A stretch of DNA of 64,000 nt from Lewinellaceae bacterium. Its GTDB lineage: Bacteria; Bacteroidota; Bacteroidia; Chitinophagales; Saprospiraceae. Below are positions 41,996 to 51,433 of the stretch, piece after piece. The notes below the pieces were generated by a model that was not told the DNA's origin, did not search any database, and worked only from the letters and a program-made list of their open reading frames with translations. The first letter of the stretch is position 1. Each line of letters opens with the position of its first letter. The translations under genes and the position numbers were made by a program. The stretch spans positions 682,001 to 746,000 of the forward strand of contig JACJXW010000006.1 in assembly GCA_020636405.1 (NCBI GenBank), read 5' to 3'.

Positions 41996-42799
41996 TTACT
42001 TTCCGCCGCTCAGCTCGTTGATCTTGTACTTGGCGCGTTCGCTGTACTTGGCGTCATTGACCATTTTGTACGCTTCTACCGCCGCATCCGCCTGGCCCAG
42101 GGCTTCCAGGCTTTCCGCTTTTGCCATGTAGTACTTGCTCGCATTGGCCTCGCCCGCCAGTTCGATGGCCTTGTCGGCGTGTTCTACCGCTTTGTCTGCA
42201 CTGCCTTTCTCTTTCAGGGCATAGGCCAGGTAGTAGTGTACATCGGGGCTTTCCCGCTTCTCCAGAAAAGTCATGGCATATTCTGAGGTAGCATCCCATT
42301 TTTTATCTCCCCAGGCAACAGCTATGATGTTCTCGGCTTTGCTGTACATCTGCTCTGCCTTGTCTTCCTTTTTGGACTTGATGCTGATATCGCCGGCATC
42401 AATATAAGCTATGACAGCTTCTCTGGTATTGTTCATTCCTTCCAGGGCCTGTGCCCGGCCGATATAGTTGGCATAGAAACCGGGGGAGAAGGCGATCCCT
42501 TTGTCATACGTCGCCAGGGCCGTTTCAAAGTCATCGGATTTGCGCTGGTCGTTGCCTACGTAGTAAGCAGCGATGGCTCCATTGCGCTTGGCCAGTTTGA
42601 CCACCTGGGCGTCGGCTTCCGATTCGGGGTCGGCGGTTTCAATAGCCTGCTCCATCAGGGGCAGCGCTTCGGTGTAGTTCTTGGCCTTGATCAATTCCAG
42701 TCCTTTATTGTAAAGGCTTGCAGCAGATTCCTGGGCGCTCAGCGCTGTGGACAATCCCAATAGCAGCACTAAGGCAGTTAAATGAGTTAAATGTTTCAC
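41996..42799 (-). CDS. Secreted tetratricopeptide-repeat protein
   Basis: The 267 residues have a signal peptide (LTALVLLLGLSTALSAQ). Several TPR-like helix pairs follow, e.g. AASLYNKGLELIKAKNYTEA, AIAAYYVGNDQRKSDDFETA and NYIGRAQALEGMNNTREAVI, covering most of the mature protein. The end is AVEAYKMVNDAKYSERAKYK then LSGGK. A periplasmic protein-interaction scaffold is expected; partners are unknown. It has its own promoter at 42833-42840. Confidence 0.87.
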   Translation of the reverse strand: MKHLTHLTALVLLLGLSTALSAQESAASLYNKGLELIKAKNYTEALPLMEQAIETADPESEADAQVVKLAKRNGAIAAYYVGNDQRKSDDFETALATYDKGIAFSPGFYANYIGRAQALEGMNNTREAVIAYIDAGDISIKSKKEDKAEQMYSKAENIIAVAWGDKKWDATSEYAMTFLEKRESPDVHYYLAYALKEKGSADKAVEHADKAIELAGEANASKYYMAKAESLEALGQADAAVEAYKMVNDAKYSERAKYKINELSGGK

Positions 42800-42832
42800 G
42801 GTTTATTTAAGTTTTGGTTAAACAAAGGATTG

Positions 42833-42840
42833 CAAAAATA
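42833..42840 (-). promoter_or_regulatory. -7 box for the TPR gene
   Basis: On the - strand this reads TATTTTTG (TAnnTTTG), 33 bases before the ATG at 42799. Confidence 0.5.
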
Positions 42841-42957
42841 TTATTCCTTACAGAAAATGAAAAATAACTCCCGAATTTGGTTGGTTGCAGGACGAAAGAA
42901 ATTAGTTTGTGTACCAAAAACCTAAACGTGAGAGGAATGGAAAGGTTGAAAAAAAGC

Positions 42958-43830
42958 TTATGCTTGCGCTACCGGGCGCTTCCGCTTCCAACGCTTGTGA
43001 GTCCACAGCCAGTACTGGGGCGCTTGTTGGATGTCTCTCTCCAGGGCGCGGGTGTGTTTTTCGGTAATAGCTCCGTGAGGGGCTTCTGTGGGATTCGCCT
43101 CAATTAGCTCAAATTCCATTTCGTAATAACCTCTTCGGATCTTTCGAATGTGCCCGTAAACGACAGGATAACCGAATTCCTTGGCGTACTTCTCGGTGCC
43201 GAACAGCACGGCAGTATCCTGGTTGAGAAATTGCGTCCAGTAGACGTTGGTGCTTTTGGAGGGGGACTGGTCTGTGGCCAGCATGGGGGCGGTCAGGCGG
43301 TGGCCGTTTTCCTGGAAAAAGGCCTTGGTTTCATCTTTGGGCACCAGCTCGAGGCCGAACTTGGCGCGCGATTGCTGGAGTTTTTCATCGAAATAAGGGT
43401 TGGCCAGCGGTTTGTAGATGCCTACCGACTGATGCGAGGCCTGCAGGTCGAATGCCAGGGCGGCAAGTTCCCAGTTGTTGTAGTGGCCGGAGGCAATGAT
43501 AATGCTTTTTCCTTCCTTGTAGAACTGTTCTAAAAGCTCCGAGTTGACGATCCGACATCGCCGGCTCAACTCTTCCCTGGAAATGCTGAAGATGCGGATG
43601 GATTCCAGGACCAGGTCACAGAAATGCCGGTAGAATTTCCGGCCGATCGTTTCTATCTCTCTCGGGCTCTTGTCGGGAAAGGAATTGTACAGGTTGGTGA
43701 ATACCACTTTGCGGCGATAGCGAAGGAGATAATACAGCGTAAAGAACATGACGTCAGATAACCGATAGCTCACTGCCAGCGGCAGGAGCGATAAAGGTTT
43801 GAGGAGCAGATAGTAAAGAATGCGGCCCAT
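42958..43830 (-). CDS. LpxL/HtrB-type lysophospholipid (lipid A) acyltransferase
   Basis: The 290-residue membrane-associated acyltransferase has an N-terminal hydrophobic helix (PLAVSYRLSDVMFFTLYYLL). The HX4 active-site box reads HYNNWE (~116-121), preceded by GKSIIIASG. The following blocks PMLATDQSPS and YWLWTHKRWKRKRP near the end are typical of late lipid A acyltransferases. It adds a secondary acyl chain to lipid A or a related lipid at the inner membrane. It is a single gene with a well-formed promoter. Confidence 0.92.
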   Translation of the reverse strand: MGRILYYLLLKPLSLLPLAVSYRLSDVMFFTLYYLLRYRRKVVFTNLYNSFPDKSPREIETIGRKFYRHFCDLVLESIRIFSISREELSRRCRIVNSELLEQFYKEGKSIIIASGHYNNWELAALAFDLQASHQSVGIYKPLANPYFDEKLQQSRAKFGLELVPKDETKAFFQENGHRLTAPMLATDQSPSKSTNVYWTQFLNQDTAVLFGTEKYAKEFGYPVVYGHIRKIRRGYYEMEFELIEANPTEAPHGAITEKHTRALERDIQQAPQYWLWTHKRWKRKRPVAQA

Positions 43831-43863
43831 TTATTATTCGCGTTATTGGTCTTTTAAAGGGGG

Positions 43864-43894
43864 CAAAGTTAGACAGGATTGGCAGGAATACCAA
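43864..43894 (-). promoter_or_regulatory. Promoter of the acyltransferase gene
   Basis: On the - strand TTG (43894-43892) and TAACTTTG (43871-43864) are spaced by 20 bases, a full match to the Bacteroidota -33/-7 pattern, 33 bases before the ATG at 43830. Confidence 0.7.
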
Positions 43895-43980
43895 GCATGG
43901 ATAGAGGAAGGGCCGGCGGCATTTTTAGAGGAAGGGAGGAATGCGGGCAGCAATGAATCCCCATCGGGGCCTTTGAGGAT

Positions 43981-44036
43981 GGCGGATGCAGCCATTTGGG
44001 CCTCCGGCACATCTGCCGGGGTAGGCCGCATCCGCC
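43981..44036. terminator. Branched GC-rich hairpin
   Basis: GGCGGATGC (43981-43989) pairs with GCATCCGCC (44028-44036). An inner CCGGCA/TGCCGG hairpin lies inside (44004-44019). It is located just after the stop of the M1 peptidase gene (- strand) and likely ends that transcript. Confidence 0.55.
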
Positions 44037-44050
44037 CTCCCAATGGCTGC

Positions 44051-46177
44051 CTATTGTTTATTGGCGGTCAGTTGCATATCCGGGGTTTTAACGTTAAGCC
44101 CGGAAACCTTCCCGTCTTCTTCCCGGAACTGGACATTGATCGTACCGTCCAGGCTGGTAAATTCGGTTTTGCTGTTAGGGACCAGATAGAACTGGAAACC
44201 TGCTGCCGGTACCTCCATAAACAGCAGCCCGTCCTTGCGGCTCACCTCTGCAGTGACCGGGAATTCGTTGAACTGATAACTGCCCATGACATCTTCCGTT
44301 ACGGAAAAATCCGCATAGCGCTGTGATAGCGGTGGGTAGTAGTTGTCCAGCGGTTCTGCGTCGGGCAAGCTTGCGTTCACGGCGATCGATTTTACAGATT
44401 TAGGGTTGGGTATCGCCAATTCATAGGTATTGCCTTGTTGCCATACCGATGCCTTGGCTTCCAGTTCTTCGGTGTTGCCGTCCTGGTATTCCACTTTTAC
44501 GATCAGGGGAACAGGACGGACGCCATTTTGGGTTACCGTCAGCTTGCCTTTTTTGAAAGAGGTGATGCTCATATCCACTGACCCGTAGGCGAAGAACCAG
44601 GGGTTCCACAGCCAGGACAGGTCCTGCCCGGAGACATTCTCAAAGGTATAGAAGAAGTCGTAGGGCGTCGGCGACTTCTGGGCCCAGCGGCGGATGTACT
44701 CCCTGAAGCATTTCAGGAAAGTTTCTTCGCCCAGGTGGTGGTGCAGCATAGCATAGATAAAAGCAGGCAGGGGGTAGGAGGCGTAACCATAGTTGGTAAA
44801 ATCCATGAACTGGGTGGAAGTGATGAGGGGAAGGTCGCTGATGGAGCCGAGAGTCCCCTGTATCTGGCTGGCAGATCCCCCAAAGTCGAACCCTTCTTTC
44901 CCCTGGAAGTAGCGGCCGATGACCACGTCGGTAATGTAATTGGCCCAACCTTCATCCATCCAGGCGAACCGCTTTTCGTTGATGCGCACGTACATGGGGA
45001 AGTAGGTGTGGAACATCTCGTGCACCGTAACCCCCAGGCCCGGCCCGCCGTTGTTGGCCATCATGGGGTATTCCATGCCGCCGCCGCCGTCGGCGATGAA
45101 GGTGGTAAATTCCGGATAGGGATACGGAATACCGGGCACATCTTCGGAGAAGTGCTTCATCATCTTTTGTTGGTTGGCGGTTACCTGCTGGCAGTTCCCG
45201 GCCATCTCAACCGGGTAGAAGGAATTGACGAAAACGTTGTTCCCTGCTACTTCCTGAGCTGCGGCATCCCAGCAGTAGTGGTCGCTCAGGCAGAAGGCGA
45301 AGTCGGATACGTTCTCGGCTTTGTAATGCCAGGTGCCGGATTGGTTTTCGTAGCCTTTGGCCAGGTCTTCCGGGCCGATCAGCGATACGGTTTCTGCTTC
45401 GCCTTTTGCTTGCTGGTAACGTTGGAAAACTTCGGCAGGCAGAACCTCCCCGGCATTCTGCATAACCCCGGTTGACAGTACTGTGAAGTTTTTGGGCGCA
45501 GTGATCTTTACATCATAATTCCCCAGGTTGTTATAAAATTCGGTACTGAAGTCATAGGTTAGGTCGTCCCATCCGAAGACATCGTCGTAAACGGCAAGCT
45601 GAGGATACCAGTAGGCCAGAAAGAAAGCGGTACTGTCATAGGCGCCTGTACGGACGGTGGTCGTTGGTATATACTGTGACCATTCGGCCTCAAGGGTGAG
45701 TTTGTCGCCGGGCTGCAGGGATTCCCGCAACCGGATGATGGTATTGGTCCCGTTTTTCGAGACGCCCTGTCCGCGCTCCATGCTGTATTCTTGCCCGTTG
45801 ATGGCCAGGCGAGTGATCTCGACGCCTTCGGTAATATCATCCGGGTTTACCCGGTACGCACGGGGGTTCGCTTTGCGAAAAGCATCGTGGTAAAGGCGCA
45901 CTACCAGGCGGTCGAGCGCATCGGGGCTGTTGTTGTAATAAACTGCTGTTTCAGACCCCGCGAGTTTCTTTTCTTCGGGGAATACTTCCACAGCAATGGT
46001 GTAATCCACTGTGTTTTGCCAGTATTTAGGCCCCGGTTTTCCGTCCATGGAGCGGGTGCCGTTCTCGTAGGCCCGTTGGATCTCGCGCGGGACGAAAAAA
46101 CGGGTTTCCTGGGCGGTAAGCGTTGAAAATCCTGCAAAAAAGAGGAAGAACAGTAAGGTGATCGGATTAATTCTCAT
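44051..46177 (-). CDS. M1-family aminopeptidase-like metalloprotease
   Basis: The 708 residues have a signal peptide (LLFFLFFAGFSTLTAQ). The N-terminal beta domain (ETAVYYNNSPDALDRLVVRL) leads to the thermolysin-like domain. GGGGMEYPMM (~370) takes the place of the GAMEN exopeptidase motif. HEMFHTYFPMYV (~385) and the downstream DEGWANYI (~408) supply the zinc ligands and catalytic Glu. The C-terminal part (~560-708) is beta-rich. The enzyme likely trims peptides in the periplasm or outside. It has no T9SS domain. It is a single gene transcribed away from the helical protein gene at 46439. Confidence 0.92.
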   Translation of the reverse strand: MRINPITLLFFLFFAGFSTLTAQETRFFVPREIQRAYENGTRSMDGKPGPKYWQNTVDYTIAVEVFPEEKKLAGSETAVYYNNSPDALDRLVVRLYHDAFRKANPRAYRVNPDDITEGVEITRLAINGQEYSMERGQGVSKNGTNTIIRLRESLQPGDKLTLEAEWSQYIPTTTVRTGAYDSTAFFLAYWYPQLAVYDDVFGWDDLTYDFSTEFYNNLGNYDVKITAPKNFTVLSTGVMQNAGEVLPAEVFQRYQQAKGEAETVSLIGPEDLAKGYENQSGTWHYKAENVSDFAFCLSDHYCWDAAAQEVAGNNVFVNSFYPVEMAGNCQQVTANQQKMMKHFSEDVPGIPYPYPEFTTFIADGGGGMEYPMMANNGGPGLGVTVHEMFHTYFPMYVRINEKRFAWMDEGWANYITDVVIGRYFQGKEGFDFGGSASQIQGTLGSISDLPLITSTQFMDFTNYGYASYPLPAFIYAMLHHHLGEETFLKCFREYIRRWAQKSPTPYDFFYTFENVSGQDLSWLWNPWFFAYGSVDMSITSFKKGKLTVTQNGVRPVPLIVKVEYQDGNTEELEAKASVWQQGNTYELAIPNPKSVKSIAVNASLPDAEPLDNYYPPLSQRYADFSVTEDVMGSYQFNEFPVTAEVSRKDGLLFMEVPAAGFQFYLVPNSKTEFTSLDGTINVQFREEDGKVSGLNVKTPDMQLTANKQ

Positions 46178-46438
46178 GATTTTGGCAAGGTTTTTTGAAA
46201 CCGAAATTTAGAAAAAAAAAGCCGCATGGTGATTTTTCTCTAACGGACTTGCCTGCCTAATAGACAAGAATCTGGTTTTGAACTACCTACTACGGATAAT
46301 AACGGATTGAACCACCCTTTTCGGAGCGTTTTTTTGTTTGGAACGCCAAGCGGAGTGTAACGCAATAGCCTGTTCTGTTGTCCTATTCGAGTGTTCCCTT
46401 AGGACGCACAATAAAACCATTAATAAACATTGTCAATT
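46178..46438. other. Divergent intergenic region
   Basis: No ORF is supported in these 261 bp between the divergent M1 peptidase and helical protein genes. The first 40 bases are A/T-rich and likely hold the - strand promoter. No exact TAnnTTTG box was found on either strand. Confidence 0.4.
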
Positions 46439-47647
46439 ATGAATAATCACCTGAGCTTTAAGGCTGCTTTACTTCCTGTGGCAGGTATGCTGATGATTTC
46501 TGCGCCTGCATTTCCTCAACAACCCGTTGCCAACTCTTTACTCGGAACTGTTGACATTCCGGCTTATATCGAAGATGCGCCGGAACTGGCGCCTTCGCTG
46601 GCAGAAACGGCACAACGAGCATTTGGAGACAATCTTCTTCAGCCCAGCCATCAGGCTATAGATCATTTTTACCAACCAGCCGAAGAACGGATACGCGAAG
46701 TACAGCAGCGATATGAAGATTTTTACCAGGAGAAGATGAAGGGCGCCGGGCCGGATATGGGAGCTATGTACGGGGAGATAGAGCGCAATCCTATAGTAAA
46801 GAATATGGGCGGCGTGCAAGCCATCCGGAATATGAACCAGGAAGAAGCCGAAAAAGCTGCCAATCAGGCGGCAGAACAGTTTTTGGAAAGCCCCTTTAGT
46901 GCCAGCGGCGTCAATTCACCCGGTATGACTGCCCTATACCAAAAGATGATGAGCGACCCCGCCTATGCTAAACGTTTTGAAAAAATGAACGAGCAGGAGC
47001 GCATGGCCGAACTACAAAAGTATATGGCCAATGATCCAACCGTATCCAATACACCCGAGCGCACACAAAAAATGCGTCAGGAGATGCAGCGGAGGGACAA
47101 AGCCGCTGATGCCATGCTGATCAATGAAAAGATCACCGAACTGACGCACCAGATCTATACGGCCGCAGAAGAATATGGCAAAGCCTTGCAGGCGATAGAG
47201 CGCCAGCCTGGTAACCATATGGACATCATTGCGGATTTTAACCGGAAGTACGACGCCCTGCCGGAAATTATTGCTGGCGAGGCAGGCCGCGTCAAAGATC
47301 CCGGGCTGGAGAAAAAGCTCAGGATCGAAACAGCAACGTTGCACCGCGAGCTTGCCGCAGCTGAACTGGAACAACAGATCATTCTGCTTGGGGAGCTCAA
47401 AACGCAATACAAGAAGATCGCCGCTGATTATATGCAATTTATAACTTCCAACGGCCATCGGGTAAACGGTGATCCTGCAGGGTTGTACGATGGCACCAAT
47501 ACAGAGCTCAACCTCGCCAATTTTGAATCTTCCCTGCTCGGCCTGGCGTTGGAGGCCATCAAGCAGTCCAGAGGCCTGACCGCCAGCCTTGCTGCCTGGG
47601 AAAAGAACTACCAGGAGGTAATGCACCAATACCGAATTGCAGATTAA
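46439..47647 (+). CDS. Hypothetical secreted coiled-coil protein
   Basis: The start is the ATG at 46439 (an in-frame TTG lies at 46430), 402 residues. The signal peptide is LLPVAGMLMISAPAFPQQ. The mature protein is almost entirely helical and rich in Glu, Gln and Met (e.g. ERIREVQQRYEDFYQEKMKG, RTQKMRQEMQRRDKAADAML), with probable coiled coils. No known motif is seen. Similar long helical periplasmic proteins occur in Saprospiria, but I do not recognise a characterised family. Confidence 0.75.
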   Translation: MNNHLSFKAALLPVAGMLMISAPAFPQQPVANSLLGTVDIPAYIEDAPELAPSLAETAQRAFGDNLLQPSHQAIDHFYQPAEERIREVQQRYEDFYQEKMKGAGPDMGAMYGEIERNPIVKNMGGVQAIRNMNQEEAEKAANQAAEQFLESPFSASGVNSPGMTALYQKMMSDPAYAKRFEKMNEQERMAELQKYMANDPTVSNTPERTQKMRQEMQRRDKAADAMLINEKITELTHQIYTAAEEYGKALQAIERQPGNHMDIIADFNRKYDALPEIIAGEAGRVKDPGLEKKLRIETATLHRELAAAELEQQIILLGELKTQYKKIAADYMQFITSNGHRVNGDPAGLYDGTNTELNLANFESSLLGLALEAIKQSRGLTASLAAWEKNYQEVMHQYRIAD

Positions 47648-47742
47648 GGGAATGCCATTTTCACAGGGGAAGGGCCGTCTACTTATGTAACTCCGGAATG
47701 CGAACAATTTTCAATAAATTCGGGAAAAAATTCGCTATACTT

Positions 47743-48297
47743 ATGATCGTCTACGGCCCTTCCAATACTGATGCGCACCTGCAGCAGATAATGGCCCTGC
47801 AGAAGGCTAACCTCCCCAAAAATATCAGCGTTCAGGAAGCCCGGGAACAGGGCTTCGTCACGGTCGATCATGACATGGAGGCCCTGAGCGATATGAACAC
47901 TCCTTACCGCCACAGCATCGCTTTAGAAGATGGGAACCTTGCGGGCTATGCGCTGGTGATGGAAACCCGCTTTCGCCATCGCATCCCGATCCTTTTTCCC
48001 ATGTTCGAACTGTTGGATGGGATACCGTGGCGCGGTAAGCCTTTAAAGGAATGGCGATACTATGTGATGGGACAAGTGTGTGTGGCGAAACCCTTCCGGG
48101 GAAAAGGCGTCTTCCAGGGGCTCTATCTGAACATGCGCGATCGCCTGTCTGGCCATTTCGACCTGGTGGTTACTGAAATTTCCACCCGGAACTCCCGCTC
48201 CATCCGTGCCCACGAAAAGGTAGGATTCGAGAATATTCATGAATTTACCGATCCGGATGGGGAGCATTGGGTGATCGTAGCCTGGGGTTGGGACTGA
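47743..48297 (+). CDS. GNAT-family N-acetyltransferase
   Basis: The likely start is the ATG at 47743 (MIVYGPSNTDAHLQQIMALQ), 184 residues. The acetyl-CoA binding core is visible as VCVAKPFRGKGVFQGLY (~107-123, motif A with RGKG) and the later STRNSRSIRAHEKVGFENIH (motif B). It lies 95 bp after the helical protein gene on the same strand. The substrate is unknown. Confidence 0.82.
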   Translation: MIVYGPSNTDAHLQQIMALQKANLPKNISVQEAREQGFVTVDHDMEALSDMNTPYRHSIALEDGNLAGYALVMETRFRHRIPILFPMFELLDGIPWRGKPLKEWRYYVMGQVCVAKPFRGKGVFQGLYLNMRDRLSGHFDLVVTEISTRNSRSIRAHEKVGFENIHEFTDPDGEHWVIVAWGWD

Positions 48298-48410
48298 GGA
48301 AAGGGGAGGGGGTGTTGAGGTGTTGGGGGATTGCGGCGGGCGGAGATGAATCTCCGAATACGGGAGTGTTCGGAATTTGCTGTTCGCTATTCGCAAGTCC
48401 TTGAAAATCA
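48298..48410. repeat. Low-complexity degenerate-repeat spacer
   Basis: GGGGAGGGGGTGTTGAGGTG followed by TTCGGAATTTGC and TTCGCTATTCGC repeats the word style of the blocks at 11765 and 21513. It contains no gene and separates the convergent GNAT and potassium channel genes. Confidence 0.5.
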
Positions 48411-48473
48411 AAGGTGCTTATTTAGAAGGCACAGAAAATTGAACTATCCCACGAATACACGAATCCCCGCCCC

Positions 48474-49310
48474 CTAATGCTCTTCCATCGGCCTTCCGCA
48501 ATAAGGGCAGTAGCGGTAGTTCTCTTCCGGCAATTTGGGCTTTGTTTTTTTGTTTTTCACTTTTTCCAGCTCCTCCACGAAGGCGGCGCTGATGATGCCG
48601 GTGGGCAGGGCGACAAGCCCAATGCCCAATAGCGCGATAATACCGCTGATGAGGCGTCCCCAACCGGTAACGGGGTATACGTCGCCGTAGCCTACGGTCG
48701 TCAAGGTGGCGATGGCCCACCAGAAAGTAGAGATGATATTGGGGAAGGAATCCGGCTGTACGTCGCCCTCCAGATAGTACATAATGGTGGAAGACAGCAG
48801 CAAGAGCAGAAAGGTGACAAAGATGGTGATGCTCAGTTCCGAGCGTTTTTCCATAATAACACTTCCCACGATCCTGACCGCCTTGAGATAACGGTTGAGC
48901 TTGAAGACACGCAGCAGCCGGACTACCCGGAGTATCCGGATAAAGCGCAGGTCTACAGCAATCAGGAATGGCATGTAAAAGGGAAGGATGGCCAGCAGGT
49001 CGATCAGGCCCATGGCCGAGGAAACAAAAGCGAGGCGGGCGGCCATCCCCCCTTTTTGGGGGTACTTCAGGCCGGCGGTCCACAGGCGAAGTAGGTATTC
49101 AATGGTAAAGAAGACTACAATGATGACTTCCAGCGCGTGGAATTGTTCCGCATATCGGGTGTAGATATTGCGGTAAGATTCAAGGATGACCTGCAGGATG
49201 CTGAGGGTGATGAGGCCAACGATGAAGAGGTCAAAAAAGCGGCTCCAGCGGCTGCCGTTTTCGTCTGCCCCTTCAATGATCTCGAAAATGGTTTCCTTAA
49301 CCTTGTGCAT
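48474..49310 (-). CDS. Voltage-gated potassium channel-like ion transporter
   Basis: The 278 residues have six membrane segments. The S4-like helix LRVVRLLRVFKLNRYLKAV carries regularly spaced Arg. The pore loop holds the K+ selectivity filter TTVGYGDVYP (~201-210), and S6 follows. The short C-terminal tail ends NYRYCPYCGRPMEEH, a half zinc-ribbon (one CxxC). Tetrameric K+ channels of this type set membrane potential or cell volume. The S4 Arg pattern supports voltage sensitivity, though that is unproven here. It is a single gene downstream of the sulfatase. Confidence 0.92.
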   Translation of the reverse strand: MHKVKETIFEIIEGADENGSRWSRFFDLFIVGLITLSILQVILESYRNIYTRYAEQFHALEVIIVVFFTIEYLLRLWTAGLKYPQKGGMAARLAFVSSAMGLIDLLAILPFYMPFLIAVDLRFIRILRVVRLLRVFKLNRYLKAVRIVGSVIMEKRSELSITIFVTFLLLLLSSTIMYYLEGDVQPDSFPNIISTFWWAIATLTTVGYGDVYPVTGWGRLISGIIALLGIGLVALPTGIISAAFVEELEKVKNKKTKPKLPEENYRYCPYCGRPMEEH

Positions 49311-49363
49311 GGGGTTCCCGGTTTTGGGCCAATTTTACAAATTTTTAGTGAATACCAATACCC

Positions 49364-50929
49364 TTATTTACCGTCCTTATATTGTTTCCTCAAAGCTTCT
49401 AATTGTAGCTTGAGTTTGCCGGCCCGTTTTTCGTATCCTGGTTGGCCGTAGAGGTTATTCAGCTCATCCGGGTCTTTTTCCAGGTCGTACAGCTCCCAGT
49501 AGGCCGGTTCGTTGTAGAAATGGATCAGCTTGTACCGTTCGGTGCGGATGCCGTAGTGAGGGCGCACTTTATGCCAGCCATACGGATATTCATAGTAATG
49601 GTAGTAAATCGCCTTGCGCCACCGCCGGGCCTTGCCGTTTTCGAGTAAGGGCTTCATAGAACGGCCCTGCATGCTCTCTGGAATAGGAGCGCCGGCGAAG
49701 TCCAGCAGGGTAGGGGCCAGGTCGAGGTTGAGGGCCATAGCGGCAATGCGGCTGCCGGCCGGAATAGCTTCCGGGTAGCGGATCAGCAATGGCGTCCGGA
49801 GCGACTGTTCGTACATAAAGCGCTTGTCGTACCAGCCATGTTCGCCCAGGTAAAAACCCTGGTCCGAGGTGTACACCACGATGGTGTTCTCGGCCAGGCC
49901 AGCCTCTTCCAGGTAGTTCAAGACTCTTCCGATCTGGGCGTCGACGGACAAAATGCAGCGCAGGTAGTCCTTGATGTAGCGTTGGAATTTCCACTCGGCC
50001 AGCGCCTTGCCCGTGAGCTGTTGTTCGCGGAACTCCCGGCGGACAGTGTTATAGTGCTTGTCCCATTCGGCCCGCTGGCCAGGGCTGAGGCCTTCAATGG
50101 TATTTTTCCAGGACCCTGATACATCGAAATCGGCATTGCCCCCACTGCCTTCCGGGTAGCCCTCATAATCCTCAGGCATCAGTTTCATGTCGAACCCCAT
50201 GTACATATCCGCCACCCGCATGTCGGCCTCTTCGGCGGCAGGGCGATTCTTGTAGTCGTCGTAAAAGGTAGCAGGCAAAGGGATAGCCTCGTCCGCCCAG
50301 GCGGAGAAATATTGTGGTTCCGGCATGAAGTTCCGGTGGGGAGCCTTATGCTGGTAGAGGAGGCAGAAGGGTTTGTCTTTTGGGCGGTTCTGGAGTACTT
50401 CCAGAGCGAGGTCGGTGGTTATCGTGGTCGAATAGCCATGGTACTGGAGGGTGTCCCCCATTTTGGCCATCCGGGGGTTGTAGTATTGTCCCTGTCCGAG
50501 GAGTATGTTCCAGTAATCGAAACCCGTTGGTTCGGTTTTCAGGTGCCATTTGCCGACAATGGCGGTGTAGTAGCCGGCCCGTTGCAGTAGTTTGGGCAAC
50601 GTAGGCTGGGAGCCGTCGAAAGTATCCCGGTTGTCACGGACACCATTCAGGTGGCTGTATTTGCCGGTAAGGAGCACCGCCCGGCTGGGGGCGCAAATGG
50701 AGTTGGTGACGAAACTATTCTCGAAGAGCGCGCCTTCCTGTGCCAGGCGGTCGATGTTTGGCGTCCGGATCAGGCTACTGCCGTAACTGCTGATGGCCTG
50801 CTGGGCGTGGTCATCCGTCATGATGAACAGAATGTTGGGCTGAGCTGGTGAAAAAGGCTTACTGCCAGCAGTGCCTACCACGATCGAGATTAGGGCAAGG
50901 TATCGGAATACAGGAAGGATGTTTTGCAT
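49364..50929 (-). CDS. Secreted sulfatase
   Basis: The 521 residues have a signal peptide (VFRYLALISIVVGTAG). The first strand NILFIMTDDHAQ supplies two calcium-binding Asp. The formylglycine site CAPSRAVLLTGK (~80-91) has Cys converted by a maturase. YTSDQGFYLGEHGWYDKRF and RTPLLIRYP match glycan sulfatases of the S1 family. Such enzymes remove sulfate esters from marine polysaccharides; the substrate here is unknown. No polysaccharide-utilisation genes lie adjacent, and no T9SS domain is present. It lies 53 bp upstream of the channel gene. Confidence 0.92.
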   Translation of the reverse strand: MQNILPVFRYLALISIVVGTAGSKPFSPAQPNILFIMTDDHAQQAISSYGSSLIRTPNIDRLAQEGALFENSFVTNSICAPSRAVLLTGKYSHLNGVRDNRDTFDGSQPTLPKLLQRAGYYTAIVGKWHLKTEPTGFDYWNILLGQGQYYNPRMAKMGDTLQYHGYSTTITTDLALEVLQNRPKDKPFCLLYQHKAPHRNFMPEPQYFSAWADEAIPLPATFYDDYKNRPAAEEADMRVADMYMGFDMKLMPEDYEGYPEGSGGNADFDVSGSWKNTIEGLSPGQRAEWDKHYNTVRREFREQQLTGKALAEWKFQRYIKDYLRCILSVDAQIGRVLNYLEEAGLAENTIVVYTSDQGFYLGEHGWYDKRFMYEQSLRTPLLIRYPEAIPAGSRIAAMALNLDLAPTLLDFAGAPIPESMQGRSMKPLLENGKARRWRKAIYYHYYEYPYGWHKVRPHYGIRTERYKLIHFYNEPAYWELYDLEKDPDELNNLYGQPGYEKRAGKLKLQLEALRKQYKDGK

Positions 50930-51187
50930 ACCGTGATTTTGGATGGTTTATTTCGGAAAAGATACTCATTTCTCCAGTTTTAAAGGCAAACGAACAATCA
51001 TTCGTAATATCGGCCCAAAAAAGTTGTCCCAAGTCGACAGAAATCTGGGAGTTTTTTCATATTTGAAGCAACGTTTAGTTTTAGTAAGTTTCATACATTA
51101 CTTAGATTGAGCCTCGTCTGTACGGGGCTTTTTTGTTTTAAAGGAGGTGGGATGGCTTTCCGGTTTTAAAGAATGAGATTCTTTTCC
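50930..51187. other. Intergenic region with terminator, no gene
   Basis: I see no coding sequence between the sulfatase start and the promoter at 51188, apart from the terminator at 51110-51134. The first 120 bases are A/T-rich and likely hold the sulfatase promoter, although no exact TAnnTTTG box is seen. Confidence 0.4.
51110..51134 (+). terminator. Rho-independent terminator
   Basis: AGCCTCGT (51110-51117) pairs with ACGGGGCT (51122-51129) apart from one mismatch, followed by a T run. It lies in the space between the divergent sulfatase gene and the promoter at 51188. Confidence 0.6.
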
Positions 51188-51248
51188 TATCTTTGCATTC
51201 CAACACAAAATCAGGAGCGGTTTTCCGAATAGCGGAAGGCCCTGATAA
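51188..51248 (+). promoter_or_regulatory. -7 box followed by a two-part leader hairpin
   Basis: TATCTTTG (51188-51195) matches TAnnTTTG. Immediately after it, ATCAGG (51210-51215) pairs with CCTGAT (51241-51246), and an inner TTCCG/CGGAA stem (51223-51227, 51233-51237) has an AATAG loop. Transcription from the box would start close to the stem. The following 180 bases reach the small ORF at 51434. It matches no riboswitch class I know. Confidence 0.45.
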
Positions 51249-51433
51249 AAGTCACCTCAGCCCTTGACTATTCTCATTGTTTTCCCATGAAATAATCCGT
51301 ATCCAGCCTTTGTAAGCAGGTTGAACAATAACGGTTCAGCTTGTTAAGGAGGAGTTTCGATCCGCTGTGCTTAAAAAGCCATAGCGGAAGAGGAGGGATG
51401 TTATGTTTTATCAAATGTCAGAACTGGAAAATC

